Under the pieces are notes generated by a model that was not told the DNA's origin, made no database searches, and saw only the letters and a program-made list of their open reading frames with translations. A program made the translations under genes and the position numbers. Positions 32,737 through 43,143 of a stretch of DNA of 64,000 nucleotides are shown here, piece after piece. Origin of the DNA: Lonepinella sp042485795 (lineage in GTDB: Bacteria; Pseudomonadota; Gammaproteobacteria; Enterobacterales; Pasteurellaceae). The stretch is taken from NCBI RefSeq assembly GCF_042485795.1, contig NZ_CP169368.1:1550001-1614000 (forward strand), in the 5' to 3' direction. Positions within the stretch are counted from its first letter, which is position 1; every line of letters starts with the position of its first letter.

Positions 32737-34188
32737 TTATAGAGCTTTCAAAATATCTTCCACACGTTCTTTCGCATCACCAAACAACATTTGGGTATTT
32801 TCTTTAAAGAACAATGGATTTTGTACGCCTGCGTAACCGACCGCCATAGAGCGTTTGAACACAATTACGTTTTGGGCTTTCCACACTTCTAACACTGGCA
32901 TGCCTGCAATCGGGCTATTTGGATCGTCTAATGCAGCAGGGTTAACTGTATCATTTGCACCAATCACTAATACCACGTCTGTATCTGGGAAATCTTCGTT
33001 AATTTCGTCCATTTCCAATACTACATCATAAGGTACTTTGGCTTCCGCTAATAATACGTTCATGTGACCTGGTAAACGTCCTGCCACAGGGTGAATACCG
33101 AAACGTACGTTAATACCACGTTCACGTAATTTCGCCGTAATATCTGCCACTGGATATTGTGCTTGAGCGACTGCCATACCATACCCTGGGGTAATAATCA
33201 CAGAACTCGCATTTTTCAATAATTCTGCCACTTCTTCTGCGGTCGTTTCACGATGCTCACCTTGTTCTTCATCAGAACTTGCCACTACGTCATTACCAAA
33301 ACCACCTGCAATAACACTAATAAATGAGCGGTTCATGGCTTTACACATAATATAAGAAAGGATTGCACCAGACGAACCTACCAACGCACCAGTGACGATT
33401 AATAAGTCGTTGTTCAACATAAAGCCTGCTGCCGCTGCTGCCCAACCTGAATAAGAGTTCAACATTGACACCACCACTGGCATATCTGCACCACCGATAG
33501 ATGCCACTAAATGCCAACCGAATGCAAGAGCAATCGCTGTCATTAATAACACTGGGAAAATGCTTTCAGGCGAATTTAAGAATGACACCATTAATAAGGC
33601 TGATACCACAAGAGCCGCTAAATTTAATTTATGACGATGTGGTAACATTAAGGCTTTAGAATTAATAATGCCACGTAATTTACCAAATGCCACAATAGAA
33701 CCAGTGAATGTTACAGCACCAATAAAGATACCTAAAAAGACTTCCACATTATGAATATTAGCAAGGACTTCTTGTTCTGCTAAGAATGCTGCTTTTGCCG
33801 TTTCTAGGGCTTCTGGGCTGGTAAATGTCATGCCTTCTGGTGCCACAAATTCTGGCTGAATATGCAAACCAAAACTATTAAAGCCGACTAAAACTGCCGC
33901 TAAACCCACAAAACTATGCAGCATTGCGACTAATTCTGGCATTTCTGTCATTTCCACTTTTAATGCACGATGAATACCCAGAATTGCACCGATAATCATA
34001 GCAATAATGATCCAGAATTGACCTTCTGTAGCGGGTCCGAAAATCGTTGCCACTAAAGCAATCGTCATACCAACGATGCCGTACCAACACCCTGCTTTTG
34101 CTGTTTCATGTTTAGAAAGACCAGCCAAGCTCATAATGAAAAGTAATGCCGACACAATATATGCCGCTTGTACTAAACCTAATGACAT
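32737..34188 (-). CDS. pntB: NAD(P) transhydrogenase subunit beta
   Basis: PntB holds most of the proton channel and the NADP(H) site of the proton-translocating transhydrogenase. The 483 residues have nine or so membrane segments, then domain III with GYGMAVAQAQYPVADI, GIHPVAGRLPGHMNVLLAEA, VLVIGANDTVNPAA and KRSMAVGYAGVQNPLF. It follows pntA by 11 bp on the minus strand. Confidence 0.96.
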   Translation of the reverse strand: MSLGLVQAAYIVSALLFIMSLAGLSKHETAKAGCWYGIVGMTIALVATIFGPATEGQFWIIIAMIIGAILGIHRALKVEMTEMPELVAMLHSFVGLAAVLVGFNSFGLHIQPEFVAPEGMTFTSPEALETAKAAFLAEQEVLANIHNVEVFLGIFIGAVTFTGSIVAFGKLRGIINSKALMLPHRHKLNLAALVVSALLMVSFLNSPESIFPVLLMTAIALAFGWHLVASIGGADMPVVVSMLNSYSGWAAAAAGFMLNNDLLIVTGALVGSSGAILSYIMCKAMNRSFISVIAGGFGNDVVASSDEEQGEHRETTAEEVAELLKNASSVIITPGYGMAVAQAQYPVADITAKLRERGINVRFGIHPVAGRLPGHMNVLLAEAKVPYDVVLEMDEINEDFPDTDVVLVIGANDTVNPAALDDPNSPIAGMPVLEVWKAQNVIVFKRSMAVGYAGVQNPLFFKENTQMLFGDAKERVEDILKAL

Positions 34189-34199
34189 TGTCGTACTCC

Positions 34200-35729
34200 T
34201 TAACCTTTTCTAAACATGGCAAGCATACGTTGGGTGACTTTGAATCCCCCGAAAATATTGATGCTTGCAACCAAAATGGCAATAAATGCTAATATGCTGA
34301 CAAAGAAACTCCCTTGTGCAATCTGCAATACTGCCCCGACAATAATAATACCCGAAATCGCATTAGTCACCGCCATTAACGGGGTATGCAATGCGTGGCT
34401 GACGTTCCAAACTACATAATACCCAACTACACAGGCTAATACGAATACCGTGAAGTGCGATAAGAATGCGGTAGGTGTCACAGACGCTAACCATAAGAAT
34501 AAGCAAACTACCGCCGCCATTACGCCGTATTTAACTCGTGGATCCGCTGGTTTCGCTTCTTTTTTCGCAACAGGGGCTGCCACTTGTTTTTGCGGTTGAG
34601 CAGACACTTGAATTGGTGGTGCTGGCCAAGTAATTTCGCCATCACGAATCACGGTCACACCACGCAATACTACATCTTCAAAATTAATATCAATTTGACC
34701 ATCTTTATTTGGTGCTAATAATTTCAATAAATTAACTAAGTTAGTACCATAAAGTTGGGAGGATTGGGTTGGTAAACGAGCTGGGAAGTCGGTATAACCA
34801 ATCACTTTCACTTGATTATCGGTGACAAAAATTTCACCTGCTTTGGTGTATTCGCAGTTACCGCCAGTCGCCGCGGCTAAATCCACGATCACCGAACCTG
34901 GTTTCATGGAATCGACCATTTGTTTAGTAATCAAACGTGGTGCTGGTTTGCCTGGAATAGCCGCTGTCGTAATAATAATATCGACTTCTTTGGCTTGAGC
35001 TGCATAAAGTTCCATCGCACGGCGGTTAAATTCTTCTGACATCACTTTCGCATAACCGTCACCAGAACCACCTTCTTCTTCAAAATCAATTTCTAAGAAG
35101 TCTGCACCCATTGATTTAACTTGCTCTTTTACTTCTGGACGACTATCAAAAGCACGTACAATCGCACCAAGACTATTGGCTGCACCGATAGCAGCAAGAC
35201 CTGCAACACCTGCACCGATAACTAAGACTTTCGCTGGTGGTACTTTACCCGCAGCAGTAATTTGCCCAGTAAAGAAACTGCCAAAAGAATTCGCCGCTTC
35301 AATAACCGCACGATAACCAGAAATATTAGCCATAGATGATAACGCATCTAAAGCTTGAGCTCGTGAAATACGAGGTACAGAATCCATGGCTAATACATTA
35401 ATTTTCTTTTCAGATAATTTTTGCATTAATTCAGGATTTTGGGCTGGCCAAATAAAACTTACTAAGGTTGCCCCTTGTTTAATTAAAGCAATTTCAGCAT
35501 CAGTCGGAGCATTTACTTTAAAAATTAAATCCGCATTCCAAACATCTTGAGCAGATCCAACTTTTGCTCCAACATCTATAAAGGCTTGATCTTCAAAACT
35601 GGCTTTAAAACCTGCATCGTGTTCTACGATCACATCAAAGCCGAGTTTCTGAATTTGCTGAACCGTCTTTGGCGTTGCCGCCACACGACTTTCATTATCA
35701 AGCAGTTCTCTAGGTACACCAATCAACAT
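34200..35729 (-). CDS. pntA: NAD(P) transhydrogenase subunit alpha
   Basis: PntA carries the NAD(H)-binding domain I and the first membrane segments. The 509 residues show MLIGVPRELLDNESRVAATP at the start, the Rossmann motif GAGVAGLAAIGAANSLGA, the RAFDSRPEVKEQVKSMGA stretch, and C-terminal membrane segments (about 400-500). With PntB it couples proton re-entry to NADPH formation. Transcription is from its own region, as a strong terminator separates it from purF. Confidence 0.96.
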   Translation of the reverse strand: MLIGVPRELLDNESRVAATPKTVQQIQKLGFDVIVEHDAGFKASFEDQAFIDVGAKVGSAQDVWNADLIFKVNAPTDAEIALIKQGATLVSFIWPAQNPELMQKLSEKKINVLAMDSVPRISRAQALDALSSMANISGYRAVIEAANSFGSFFTGQITAAGKVPPAKVLVIGAGVAGLAAIGAANSLGAIVRAFDSRPEVKEQVKSMGADFLEIDFEEEGGSGDGYAKVMSEEFNRRAMELYAAQAKEVDIIITTAAIPGKPAPRLITKQMVDSMKPGSVIVDLAAATGGNCEYTKAGEIFVTDNQVKVIGYTDFPARLPTQSSQLYGTNLVNLLKLLAPNKDGQIDINFEDVVLRGVTVIRDGEITWPAPPIQVSAQPQKQVAAPVAKKEAKPADPRVKYGVMAAVVCLFLWLASVTPTAFLSHFTVFVLACVVGYYVVWNVSHALHTPLMAVTNAISGIIIVGAVLQIAQGSFFVSILAFIAILVASINIFGGFKVTQRMLAMFRKG

Positions 35730-35900
35730 AATGTTTCCTTCAAATCGGTTGATTACAAATAAAATGGATAATCAAGGATTATCCAACCCGTCAATATGAC
35801 AAAAAGTCAAACTGCACTAACTCTACCCTAAATAAGGAAAAATTAAAAAGGATTTTTAGCGGTAAAAATCAATTAATTTAATAGATCTAAATTTTTGTCT

Positions 35901-35948
35901 AAAAAATACCGCACTTTGCATTATTTTTAACAAAGTGCGGTATTTTTT
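35901..35948 (-). terminator. Uptake-sequence inverted-pair terminator of cvpA-purF
   Basis: An 18-bp perfect stem made of inverted uptake sequences, each arm containing ACCGCACTTTG or its complement (35901-35918 with 35931-35948), loop of 12, with six T on the minus side. Confidence 0.92.
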
Positions 35949-35963
35949 TCATTATTTTTTAGA

Positions 35964-37475
35964 TTAGCGTTCGTTATGGATTTCTAAATTCGCCGCATCT
36001 TTCTCACGTTTTGTTTTCGCTTTATCATTGCGTTTTTCGGCAATCTTATCTAAATATTCAGGCGTAATATCACCTGTAATATATCTACCAGTAAAAACCG
36101 AGGCATCAAATTCTCGAATACTTGGATTTTCTTGCTGAACCGAAATTTGTAGTGCTTCAAGATCTTGGAAAATTAACCGATCAACCCCAATTAATGTTGC
36201 AATTTCATCGACATTACGCCCATACGCAATCAATTCATTCTTAGTTGGCATATCAATACCATAGACATTTGGATAACGAATTTCTGGTGCAGCGGAGGCA
36301 AAATAAATTTTATTAGCCCCAGCGGAACGAGCCATATCAACAATTTGTTCAGAAGTCGTGCCTCGCACAATAGAATCATCGACTAAAAGCACATTTTTAC
36401 CTTTAAATTCTGCCGAAATCGTATTTAATTTACGGCGAACTGCACTGACTCGTTGGGTCTGCCCTGGCATAATAAAAGTACGCCCCACATAACGATTCTT
36501 AACAAAGCCTTGACGATAAGGCTTATTTAAAACATGAGCAATTCGCAAAGCAATATCATTAGAGGTTTCAGGTACAGGAATCACGACATCAATATCCACA
36601 TCTTTCCATTCACGTGCTATTTTTTGCCCTAAACGCTCTCCCATGTGTACCCGTGCCGCATACACAGAAACCCCGTCAATGGTACTATCAGGACGAGCAA
36701 AATACACATATTCAAAAATACAAGGCGTGAGCTTGGTATGTTCCGCACAAATATCAGAATACAGTTCACCCTCAAAGGTCACATAAATTGCTTCACCTGG
36801 TTTAACATCACGTACAAACTCAAAACCTACCGTATCTAATGCCACGGTTTCGGAAGCAAACATATATTCCAATTTGCCATTTTCTTCACGTTTGCCTAGA
36901 ACCAATGGACGAATCCCATTCGGATCACGAAATGCTACTAAACCATGCCCAATAATCATGGCGACACAAGCATAAGCCCCTCGAATATCTTTATTGGTTG
37001 CTCGAATGGCAGCAAACACATCTTGTGGTGCAAGGATTTCTTTATCAATTTGATCAATGTGGTAGGCAAGAATATTTAGTAGGGCTTCAGAATCAGAGTT
37101 GGTATTAACATGACGGCGAGCTAATTTATATAGTTTCTCTTTCAGTTCATCAGAATTTGTCAGATTACCATTATGGACTAAGGCTAAACCATAAGGAGAA
37201 TTTACATAAAAGGGTTGAGCTTCAGATACATTGGAACTACCTGCGGTTGGGTAACGCACATGACCTATGCCTGAATTTCCCTGCAAACGTTGCATGTGTA
37301 TTTGTTGAAATACATCACTCACTAAGCCATTCGCTTTACGCAGACGGAAACAGTTTTCATCATCGACAGTCACAATCCCTGTCGCATCTTGCCCTCGGTG
37401 CTGTAACACCATCAACGCATCATAAATTGACTGATTAACAAGACTGTGAGAAACAATACCGACTATACCACACAT
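35964..37475 (-). CDS. purF: Amidophosphoribosyltransferase
   Basis: PurF catalyses the first committed step of purine synthesis, PRPP and glutamine to phosphoribosylamine. The 503 residues begin MCGIVGIVSH; the Cys becomes the N-terminal nucleophile after Met removal. The glutaminase domain is followed by the PRPP-binding loop VLLVDDSIVRGTTS. It follows cvpA by 13 bp, the conserved cvpA-purF order. Confidence 0.97.
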   Translation of the reverse strand: MCGIVGIVSHSLVNQSIYDALMVLQHRGQDATGIVTVDDENCFRLRKANGLVSDVFQQIHMQRLQGNSGIGHVRYPTAGSSNVSEAQPFYVNSPYGLALVHNGNLTNSDELKEKLYKLARRHVNTNSDSEALLNILAYHIDQIDKEILAPQDVFAAIRATNKDIRGAYACVAMIIGHGLVAFRDPNGIRPLVLGKREENGKLEYMFASETVALDTVGFEFVRDVKPGEAIYVTFEGELYSDICAEHTKLTPCIFEYVYFARPDSTIDGVSVYAARVHMGERLGQKIAREWKDVDIDVVIPVPETSNDIALRIAHVLNKPYRQGFVKNRYVGRTFIMPGQTQRVSAVRRKLNTISAEFKGKNVLLVDDSIVRGTTSEQIVDMARSAGANKIYFASAAPEIRYPNVYGIDMPTKNELIAYGRNVDEIATLIGVDRLIFQDLEALQISVQQENPSIREFDASVFTGRYITGDITPEYLDKIAEKRNDKAKTKREKDAANLEIHNER

Positions 37476-37488
37476 TGTTAGGATCCTT

Positions 37489-37992
37489 TTATTTAACTGA
37501 AGTTAAGGTTGAATTTAAAAAACTGGAATTTGCTTGTAATTGTTGGAAAAACCATTCCACCACAAAACCAAAGTGCGGTATTAATTGGGAAGATTTCCAT
37601 GCTTCACTTTGATCAAAGTTGGTAAACGTATCCACAAAAAATAATAAAGCCGCAACAATTAACACACCCCGTAAAAAACCGAAACAAGCGCCCAACACTC
37701 TATCGGTGCCAGATAAGCCTGTTTTATCCACCAGCTGGGAAATGACATAATTTACAATGCCTCCGACAATTAACGTTAACACAAATAACACGCCAATAGC
37801 CACGCCATTACGGATATATTCAGATTCAATTTGGGTTAATAAATTGGCTAAATAAGGATAAAATTGACTAGCTACGATAAATGCAATAATCCAACTGGCT
37901 AAAGAAAGGACTTCTCGAACAAATCCACGCAATAAACTCACAATCACGGAAAATACAATAATACCAATAATAATATAATCAATAACCGACAT
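37489..37992 (-). CDS. cvpA: CvpA family inner-membrane protein
   Basis: CvpA was found as a gene needed for colicin V export; it precedes purF in many gamma-proteobacteria and its own role is unclear. The 167 residues have four membrane segments and the conserved VDKTGLSGTDRVLGACFGFLRGVLI core. I prefer the start at 37992, because GAG lies six bases upstream; an ATG two codons earlier has no space for a ribosome-binding site. Confidence 0.92.
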   Translation of the reverse strand: MSVIDYIIIGIIVFSVIVSLLRGFVREVLSLASWIIAFIVASQFYPYLANLLTQIESEYIRNGVAIGVLFVLTLIVGGIVNYVISQLVDKTGLSGTDRVLGACFGFLRGVLIVAALLFFVDTFTNFDQSEAWKSSQLIPHFGFVVEWFFQQLQANSSFLNSTLTSVK

Positions 37993-38070
37993 AATCATCT
38001 CAAGAATAGGAAAAATAACGCTGTATATTCTACCGAAAAATCATCGAAAAGAAAACGATTGCTTTAATAT

Positions 38071-38511
38071 TTAGAGATCTTGCCAGAACTCATCGGATAA
38101 ATGTTGATTGGCTTTGTTTAATAAAAAGGCTAAATCTTGATAAGTAGGATTTTTCGGTAATGGTAAGGCTATCCCTTTTTTCTCAAGCTGTTCAGAAATT
38201 TGCTGAAATTTCACCGCGGTTTGCTTAGGCAATGTTGTTTGGGAACGTTTGCCTAGCCAATATAAACCTTGTAACGGTATGCAAAGGGCAAATAATGCCG
38301 TTAGCACGGCTGCCGCTAACCCAACGTGGCTATGTGGCACGAAAAATTGTTGCCAGACGATAGCGAACACAGCGATAAAAGGCATTAGGGTTTGGGCAAA
38401 TTTAGTGGCTTTAATAATGCGGTTTTCGGGGAATATTTGGTTGAGTTTTGGGTGGAGAATCCAAGTTTTTTGGTAGGTTTGACCTTGTTGTAGTGTTTTG
38501 AATAATGTCAT
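38071..38511 (-). CDS. yfbV: YfbV (UPF0208) membrane protein
   Basis: A 146-residue inner-membrane protein with the UPF0208 pattern: YQKTWILHPKLNQIFPENRIIKATKFAQTLMPFIAVF, two membrane segments, then CIPLQGLYWLGKRSQT. The E. coli homologue YfbV is linked to chromosome (Ter) insulation from MatP. It stands alone between cvpA and topA on the same strand. Confidence 0.9.
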   Translation of the reverse strand: MTLFKTLQQGQTYQKTWILHPKLNQIFPENRIIKATKFAQTLMPFIAVFAIVWQQFFVPHSHVGLAAAVLTALFALCIPLQGLYWLGKRSQTTLPKQTAVKFQQISEQLEKKGIALPLPKNPTYQDLAFLLNKANQHLSDEFWQDL

Positions 38512-38568
38512 TTTTTTCTTTTTATTACAATCTTTTGTTGTTTTTAAATCGGGTTTCGCCGATGGCGA

Positions 38569-38604
38569 CTTACTTTTTCTTTACTCGTGTAAAGAAAAAG
38601 TAAG
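38569..38604. repeat. 16-bp perfect inverted repeat between yfbV and topA
   Basis: CTTACTTTTTCTTTAC (38569-38584), loop TCGT, and its exact inverse (38589-38604). No T-tract follows on either strand, so it is not a plain terminator. Flanks (GGGTTTCGCCGATGGCGA and AACACGCCCC) look like part of a dispersed Pasteurellaceae repeat; only one copy is in this window. Confidence 0.75.
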
Positions 38605-38677
38605 CAAAAAGAAAACACGCCCCAACTTTGCCTTATTTCCTGAAAATATGGGGACCCCATTTTGTTAGAGTATTATT

Positions 38678-41284
38678 TTATTTTTTCCGCTCAACCCAAT
38701 GCTTACCATCAAAATCAACAATCCATTTAGTCTGCTTCCCATTTACTTCCGATGTCACATATTGGCGTTTTTCCTTACGGCTAAACCGCACAATCGCATC
38801 ATTGCCATCTGGATCTTTCGCTGGTGCATCTGCTAAATATTTCAACTTGTCGGGTAAACGATCACGATATAAGGCTAATTCGGCGACCTTTGGTGCTCTT
38901 GTTTCACGAGATTTCGGGAAATTATGTGCTGACATAAATACCCCACTTGCACCATCACGCAATACAAAATAAGCATCAGATTTTTCACATTTCAATTCAG
39001 GGAAATGAGTAGGTTCTTCTTTCGGTGGAGCCACATCGCCATTTTTTAGAATTTTTCGGGTGTTATCACATTGGGTACAAGCCATATATTTACCAAAACG
39101 ACCTAATTTTAAGTGCATATCTGCACCACATTTGTCGCATTCAACTACTGGACCATCGTAGCCTTTGATTTTAAAACTACCCTGCTCAATAATATAACCA
39201 TCACAATTTGGGTTGTTACCACAAATATGTAATTTACGCTGCGGATCAATTAAATAACTATCCATTGCGGAATCACATTTCGGACAACGTTTACGAGCAA
39301 TCAAGGCTTTAGCTTCACTTTCGCTATCTAACACGTTTAATAATTCAGCTTCTGGAATTAAATTCACGGTGGTTTTACAACGTTCTTTTGGTGATAAAGC
39401 ATAACCAGTGCAACCTAAAAATACCCCCGTACTTGCAGTACGAATTGCCATTTTACGCCCACAGGTTGGACAAACAATATCCGTTTCCACTAAGCTATTC
39501 GGTTTCATTCCTCCTTCAAGCTCATTTAATTCCGCCGTGCTTAATTGTTCAGAGAAATCTTTAAAGAATTGATTTAACTCTGTTTTCCAGTTTTTGCTAC
39601 CACTCGCAATTTGGTCTAATACATCTTCCATATTTGCTGTGAAATCATAATTCATCAATTCACTGAAAGATTGATTTAAACGATCGGTAACAATCTCCCC
39701 CATTTTTTCGGCATAAAAACGGCGGTTTTCGGTACGAACATAGCCACGCTCTTGAATAGTAGAAATAATCGTGGCATAAGTGGAAGGACGACCAATACCT
39801 CGTTTTTCTAACTCTTTTACTAAAGACGCTTCCGTAAAACGAGCTGGTGGTTTAGTAAAATGCTGACTTGGTAACACCTCGTTTAATTTAAGCTTATCTT
39901 GCACATTCACCGCTGGTAATTCTTGATCCTCTGGTGATTTAGCTAATTGTGGTAAAACCTTTGTCCAACCATCAAAACGTAAAATTCGCCCTTTTGCCTT
40001 TAATTCATAATCCCCCGCCGTTACGGTTAATGTAGTGCTGTCATATTGAGCTTGTGGCATTTGACAAGCCACAAATTGTCGCCAAATTAAATCATATAAA
40101 CGTTCAGCATCTTTTTCCATACCTGATAAATGAGTGGCTAATACATTTACATCAGAGGGGCGAATTGCTTCGTGTGCTTCTTGAGCATTATCTTTACTTG
40201 AATAGAAATTCGGCTTGCTTGGTAAATAATTTTCGCCAAACTGATTTTCAATATAATGACGCACCATATTTAACGCATCTTGGCTTAAATTCGTGCTATC
40301 AGTACGCATATAAGTAATGTAACCTGCTTCATACAAGCGTTGTGCCAACATCATGGTTTTTTTGACGCTAAAATTCAGTCTGGTACTGGCTGATTGTTGT
40401 AACGTGGAAGTAATAAATGGCGGTCGTGCTTTTGATGTAGTCGGTTTGGTTTCTAAATCAGATACAATAAATTCAGATTTTTGTAAAAAATCCACCGCAC
40501 TTTGTGCTTGCTGCTCATTTTTCGGTTCAAATTTTTTACCTTTAAGTGCGGTGACATCTAAACGAATTTTTTGTTTTTTTGCCGTTTGTGTATCCACGGC
40601 AACTTGCCAAAATTCCTCAGGCAAAAATGCCTTAATCTCTCGTTCACGTTCTACTAATAATTTCACCGCGACTGATTGGACACGACCCGCAGACAAACCA
40701 CGTGCTACTTTTTTCCAAAGCAATGGTGATACCATAAAACCCACCACACGATCTAAAAAGCGACGTGTTTGTTGAGCATTTACTCGGTCTAAATTTAAAT
40801 GTTCTGGCTTCTCAAAGGCTTGTTTAATCGCATTCTTGGTAATCTCATTAAATACCACTCGACTAAAACGTTCATCATTCCCCCCAATAACTTCACGTAA
40901 ATGCCACGCAATCGCCTCTCCCTCTCTATCTAAGTCGGTAGCGAGATAAATGTGATCCGCTTTTTTGGCGAGAGATTTTAATTCTGCTACCACTTTTTCC
41001 TTACCTGGTAAAATCTGATAATTCGCTTTCCAACCATGATAAGGGTCAATCCCCATACGTTTAACTAAAGCGGTTTGTTCTTTTTCAGCCTTAACACTCG
41101 CTTTTTCTTCAGCACTTAATCCTTTTGTCGAAATCGGTTTTGCTTTTTCGCCTGTACTCGTCCCTGCCATGGGCAAATCACGGATATGTCCAACACTGGA
41201 TTTTACCACATAGTTACTACCCAAATATTTATTAATAGTTTTCGCTTTGGCTGGCGATTCCACAATAACTAACGATTTACTCAT
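38678..41284 (-). CDS. topA: DNA topoisomerase I
   Basis: TopA removes negative supercoils. The 868 residues have the TOPRIM start (MSKSLVIVESPAKAKTINKYLG, ATDLDREGEAIAWHL), the active-site tyrosine in GYITYMRTDSTNLS near residue 325, and C-terminal four-cysteine zinc ribbons (CPTCGRKM, CPKCDSAM, CDKCGADM), about 595-740, plus a further basic tail. It is divergent from a LysR gene; the divergent region has 99 bp. Confidence 0.97.
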   Translation of the reverse strand: MSKSLVIVESPAKAKTINKYLGSNYVVKSSVGHIRDLPMAGTSTGEKAKPISTKGLSAEEKASVKAEKEQTALVKRMGIDPYHGWKANYQILPGKEKVVAELKSLAKKADHIYLATDLDREGEAIAWHLREVIGGNDERFSRVVFNEITKNAIKQAFEKPEHLNLDRVNAQQTRRFLDRVVGFMVSPLLWKKVARGLSAGRVQSVAVKLLVEREREIKAFLPEEFWQVAVDTQTAKKQKIRLDVTALKGKKFEPKNEQQAQSAVDFLQKSEFIVSDLETKPTTSKARPPFITSTLQQSASTRLNFSVKKTMMLAQRLYEAGYITYMRTDSTNLSQDALNMVRHYIENQFGENYLPSKPNFYSSKDNAQEAHEAIRPSDVNVLATHLSGMEKDAERLYDLIWRQFVACQMPQAQYDSTTLTVTAGDYELKAKGRILRFDGWTKVLPQLAKSPEDQELPAVNVQDKLKLNEVLPSQHFTKPPARFTEASLVKELEKRGIGRPSTYATIISTIQERGYVRTENRRFYAEKMGEIVTDRLNQSFSELMNYDFTANMEDVLDQIASGSKNWKTELNQFFKDFSEQLSTAELNELEGGMKPNSLVETDIVCPTCGRKMAIRTASTGVFLGCTGYALSPKERCKTTVNLIPEAELLNVLDSESEAKALIARKRCPKCDSAMDSYLIDPQRKLHICGNNPNCDGYIIEQGSFKIKGYDGPVVECDKCGADMHLKLGRFGKYMACTQCDNTRKILKNGDVAPPKEEPTHFPELKCEKSDAYFVLRDGASGVFMSAHNFPKSRETRAPKVAELALYRDRLPDKLKYLADAPAKDPDGNDAIVRFSRKEKRQYVTSEVNGKQTKWIVDFDGKHWVERKK

Positions 41285-41383
41285 ATTTAAATACCTAATT
41301 TTTTATATTTTGTGTAAAATCTTTTTTTATATTGCCTAAGGAATGGTTATTAGGTCAACAATTTTTTTTCAAAAGGATGTTAA

Positions 41384-42280
41384 ATGGATAAACTAAATGC
41401 AATTTCCGTCTTTTGTAAGGTGATTGAAACCCAAAGTTTTACTCAAACTGCACAACTGGAAAATATTTCCGTTGCCATGGCAAGTAAATTAGTGGCTCAA
41501 CTTGAAGAACACTTACAAACGAGATTATTACACCGCACTACTCGAAAAATCTCTCCCACTGAAGCTGGGTTAGTCTATTACCAACATTGTCAGCCTATAT
41601 TGGCTGAATTAAATGAAGCTGATGCCAGTATTAGTGATTTATCTTCTTCACTACAAGGAAATTTGTTAGTTTCCGTGCCAATGGATTTTGGTTTACGTTT
41701 TATCAGCCCTAATTTAGCCGAATTTGCTAAAGCTAATCCCAACTTGCATATTGAAATAGATTTTAGCGATCGCCGTGTTGATTTAATGTCCGAGGGCTAT
41801 GATGTTGCTTTACGCATCGGTAACTTACAAGACAGTTCTTTAGTTGCGAAAAAACTTGCCACCACCACAATGCACTTTGTTGCATCACCAGATTATATTG
41901 CAAAACATGGCAAACCCAAAACCCCAACAGATCTGCAACATCATGATTGTTTATTATATAAAGCCTCTGGTAATCAAATTTACTGGGAATTCACTCATTG
42001 TGACGGTAAGATTCAGCGGATTAAAATGCACTCAAAACTGGTTTCTAATAACGGTTTAACCTTAGTTGAAATGGCAAAGGCTGGAGTAGGCATTATTAAT
42101 CAACCCTATTTTCTGATTGAACAAGACTTAACCTCAGGAAAATTAGTGGAATTGCTAACCGATTACAAACAACAAACGATAGATTTACATGCGATCTATC
42201 CACACCGCCGCTATTTAAGTGCTAAGGTGAAGGCTTTTATTAATTTTTTACAAAGTTTAGATTTAGGTAAACACCGCTAA
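41384..42280 (+). CDS. LysR-family regulator (HI_1364-like)
   Basis: A 298-residue LysR-type transcription factor: winged helix in residues 1-60 (FCKVIETQSFTQTAQLENISVAMASKLVAQLEEHL), then the substrate-binding domain of the CrgA/DsdC-like group (VSVPMDFGLRFISPNLAEF, YDVALRIGNLQDSSLVAKKL). Target and inducer are unknown. AAGGA precedes the ATG. It is divergent from topA, as in H. influenzae, and convergent with the PHP gene two bases downstream. Confidence 0.85.
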   Translation: MDKLNAISVFCKVIETQSFTQTAQLENISVAMASKLVAQLEEHLQTRLLHRTTRKISPTEAGLVYYQHCQPILAELNEADASISDLSSSLQGNLLVSVPMDFGLRFISPNLAEFAKANPNLHIEIDFSDRRVDLMSEGYDVALRIGNLQDSSLVAKKLATTTMHFVASPDYIAKHGKPKTPTDLQHHDCLLYKASGNQIYWEFTHCDGKIQRIKMHSKLVSNNGLTLVEMAKAGVGIINQPYFLIEQDLTSGKLVELLTDYKQQTIDLHAIYPHRRYLSAKVKAFINFLQSLDLGKHR

Positions 42281-42282
42281 AT

Positions 42283-43125
42283 TTAAGCAAATTTTGCCCA
42301 AATCGGCATAACATTATCTGGTAAGGTTAGGGACTTGCCTAACTCAATCCAAGCACAAGGAAAATGAAAATCTGATCCGACAGATGCCAATAAATTGTAT
42401 TCTACTGCCCAACGTGCCACTAATTGACGTTGGTTTGGTAATTGTCCGCAACCTGCCACTTCAATCCCATCACCTTGCCATTGAGCGAAATCCATCACCA
42501 ATTTTTTAATCCAACTATTCGTCATATTATAACGCAATGGATGAGCCAACACCGCTAATCCACCAGCTTGATGAATCACCTTAATCGCAGTAGCAATATC
42601 GACCCAATCGGCTTTTACATAAGCAGGTTTACCTGCCGAAAGATAACGTTTAAAAGCCTGCGTATCGTTTGATACTTTACCTATCTGCACCAAGAATCTA
42701 GCATAATGCGCTCGTGTGACTTCTCCACTGGCTAACGCTTTAGCACCTTGATAGGCATCAGGAATACCAAGCAACTCAAGTTTTTCACCAATTTGTATGG
42801 CACGTTGTAAACGTAATTCTGCTTGTTGAGCTAAAAGTGCGGTCATTTCTAATGAATTTTGATCAAAATCTAACCCCACAATATGAACTCCCCGATTGCC
42901 ACCTTGCCCAGTCCAAATAGTCGAAATTTCTACCCCATTAATCAACTGAATGCCTTGCTTATGGCTTTCCGCTCTGGCTTCATCTAACCCTACAATACTA
43001 TCATGATCACATATCGCTAACACATTCACACCTTTTTCAACGGCTCGTTGTACTAGCTCTGTTGGACTTAATACCCCATCAGATGCGGTGCTATGACAAT
43101 GTAAATCGTAAATTCTTTCGCTCAT
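42283..43125 (-). CDS. 5'-3' exoribonuclease of the RNase AM (YciV/TrpH) type, PHP domain
   Basis: A 280-residue PHP-fold phosphoesterase. The metal-binding motifs are YDLHCHSTASDG, ICDHDSIVGLDEA, VEISTIWTG, VLAHPLRY and SVGSDFHFPCAW. In E. coli this protein (RnaM/YciV) trims the 5' ends of rRNAs. The start at 43125 gives the family N-terminus MSERIYDLHC; an ATG 17 codons earlier lies in the upstream terminator. Confidence 0.88.
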   Translation of the reverse strand: MSERIYDLHCHSTASDGVLSPTELVQRAVEKGVNVLAICDHDSIVGLDEARAESHKQGIQLINGVEISTIWTGQGGNRGVHIVGLDFDQNSLEMTALLAQQAELRLQRAIQIGEKLELLGIPDAYQGAKALASGEVTRAHYARFLVQIGKVSNDTQAFKRYLSAGKPAYVKADWVDIATAIKVIHQAGGLAVLAHPLRYNMTNSWIKKLVMDFAQWQGDGIEVAGCGQLPNQRQLVARWAVEYNLLASVGSDFHFPCAWIELGKSLTLPDNVMPIWAKFA

Positions 43126-43143
43126 TATTCTCTCTTTAAAGAG

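Noticed and set aside
38643..38664. Palindrome ATGGGG-A-CCCCAT downstream of topA
   Set aside because: Short palindrome with one-base centre, which cannot form a normal hairpin; no binding protein known to me.
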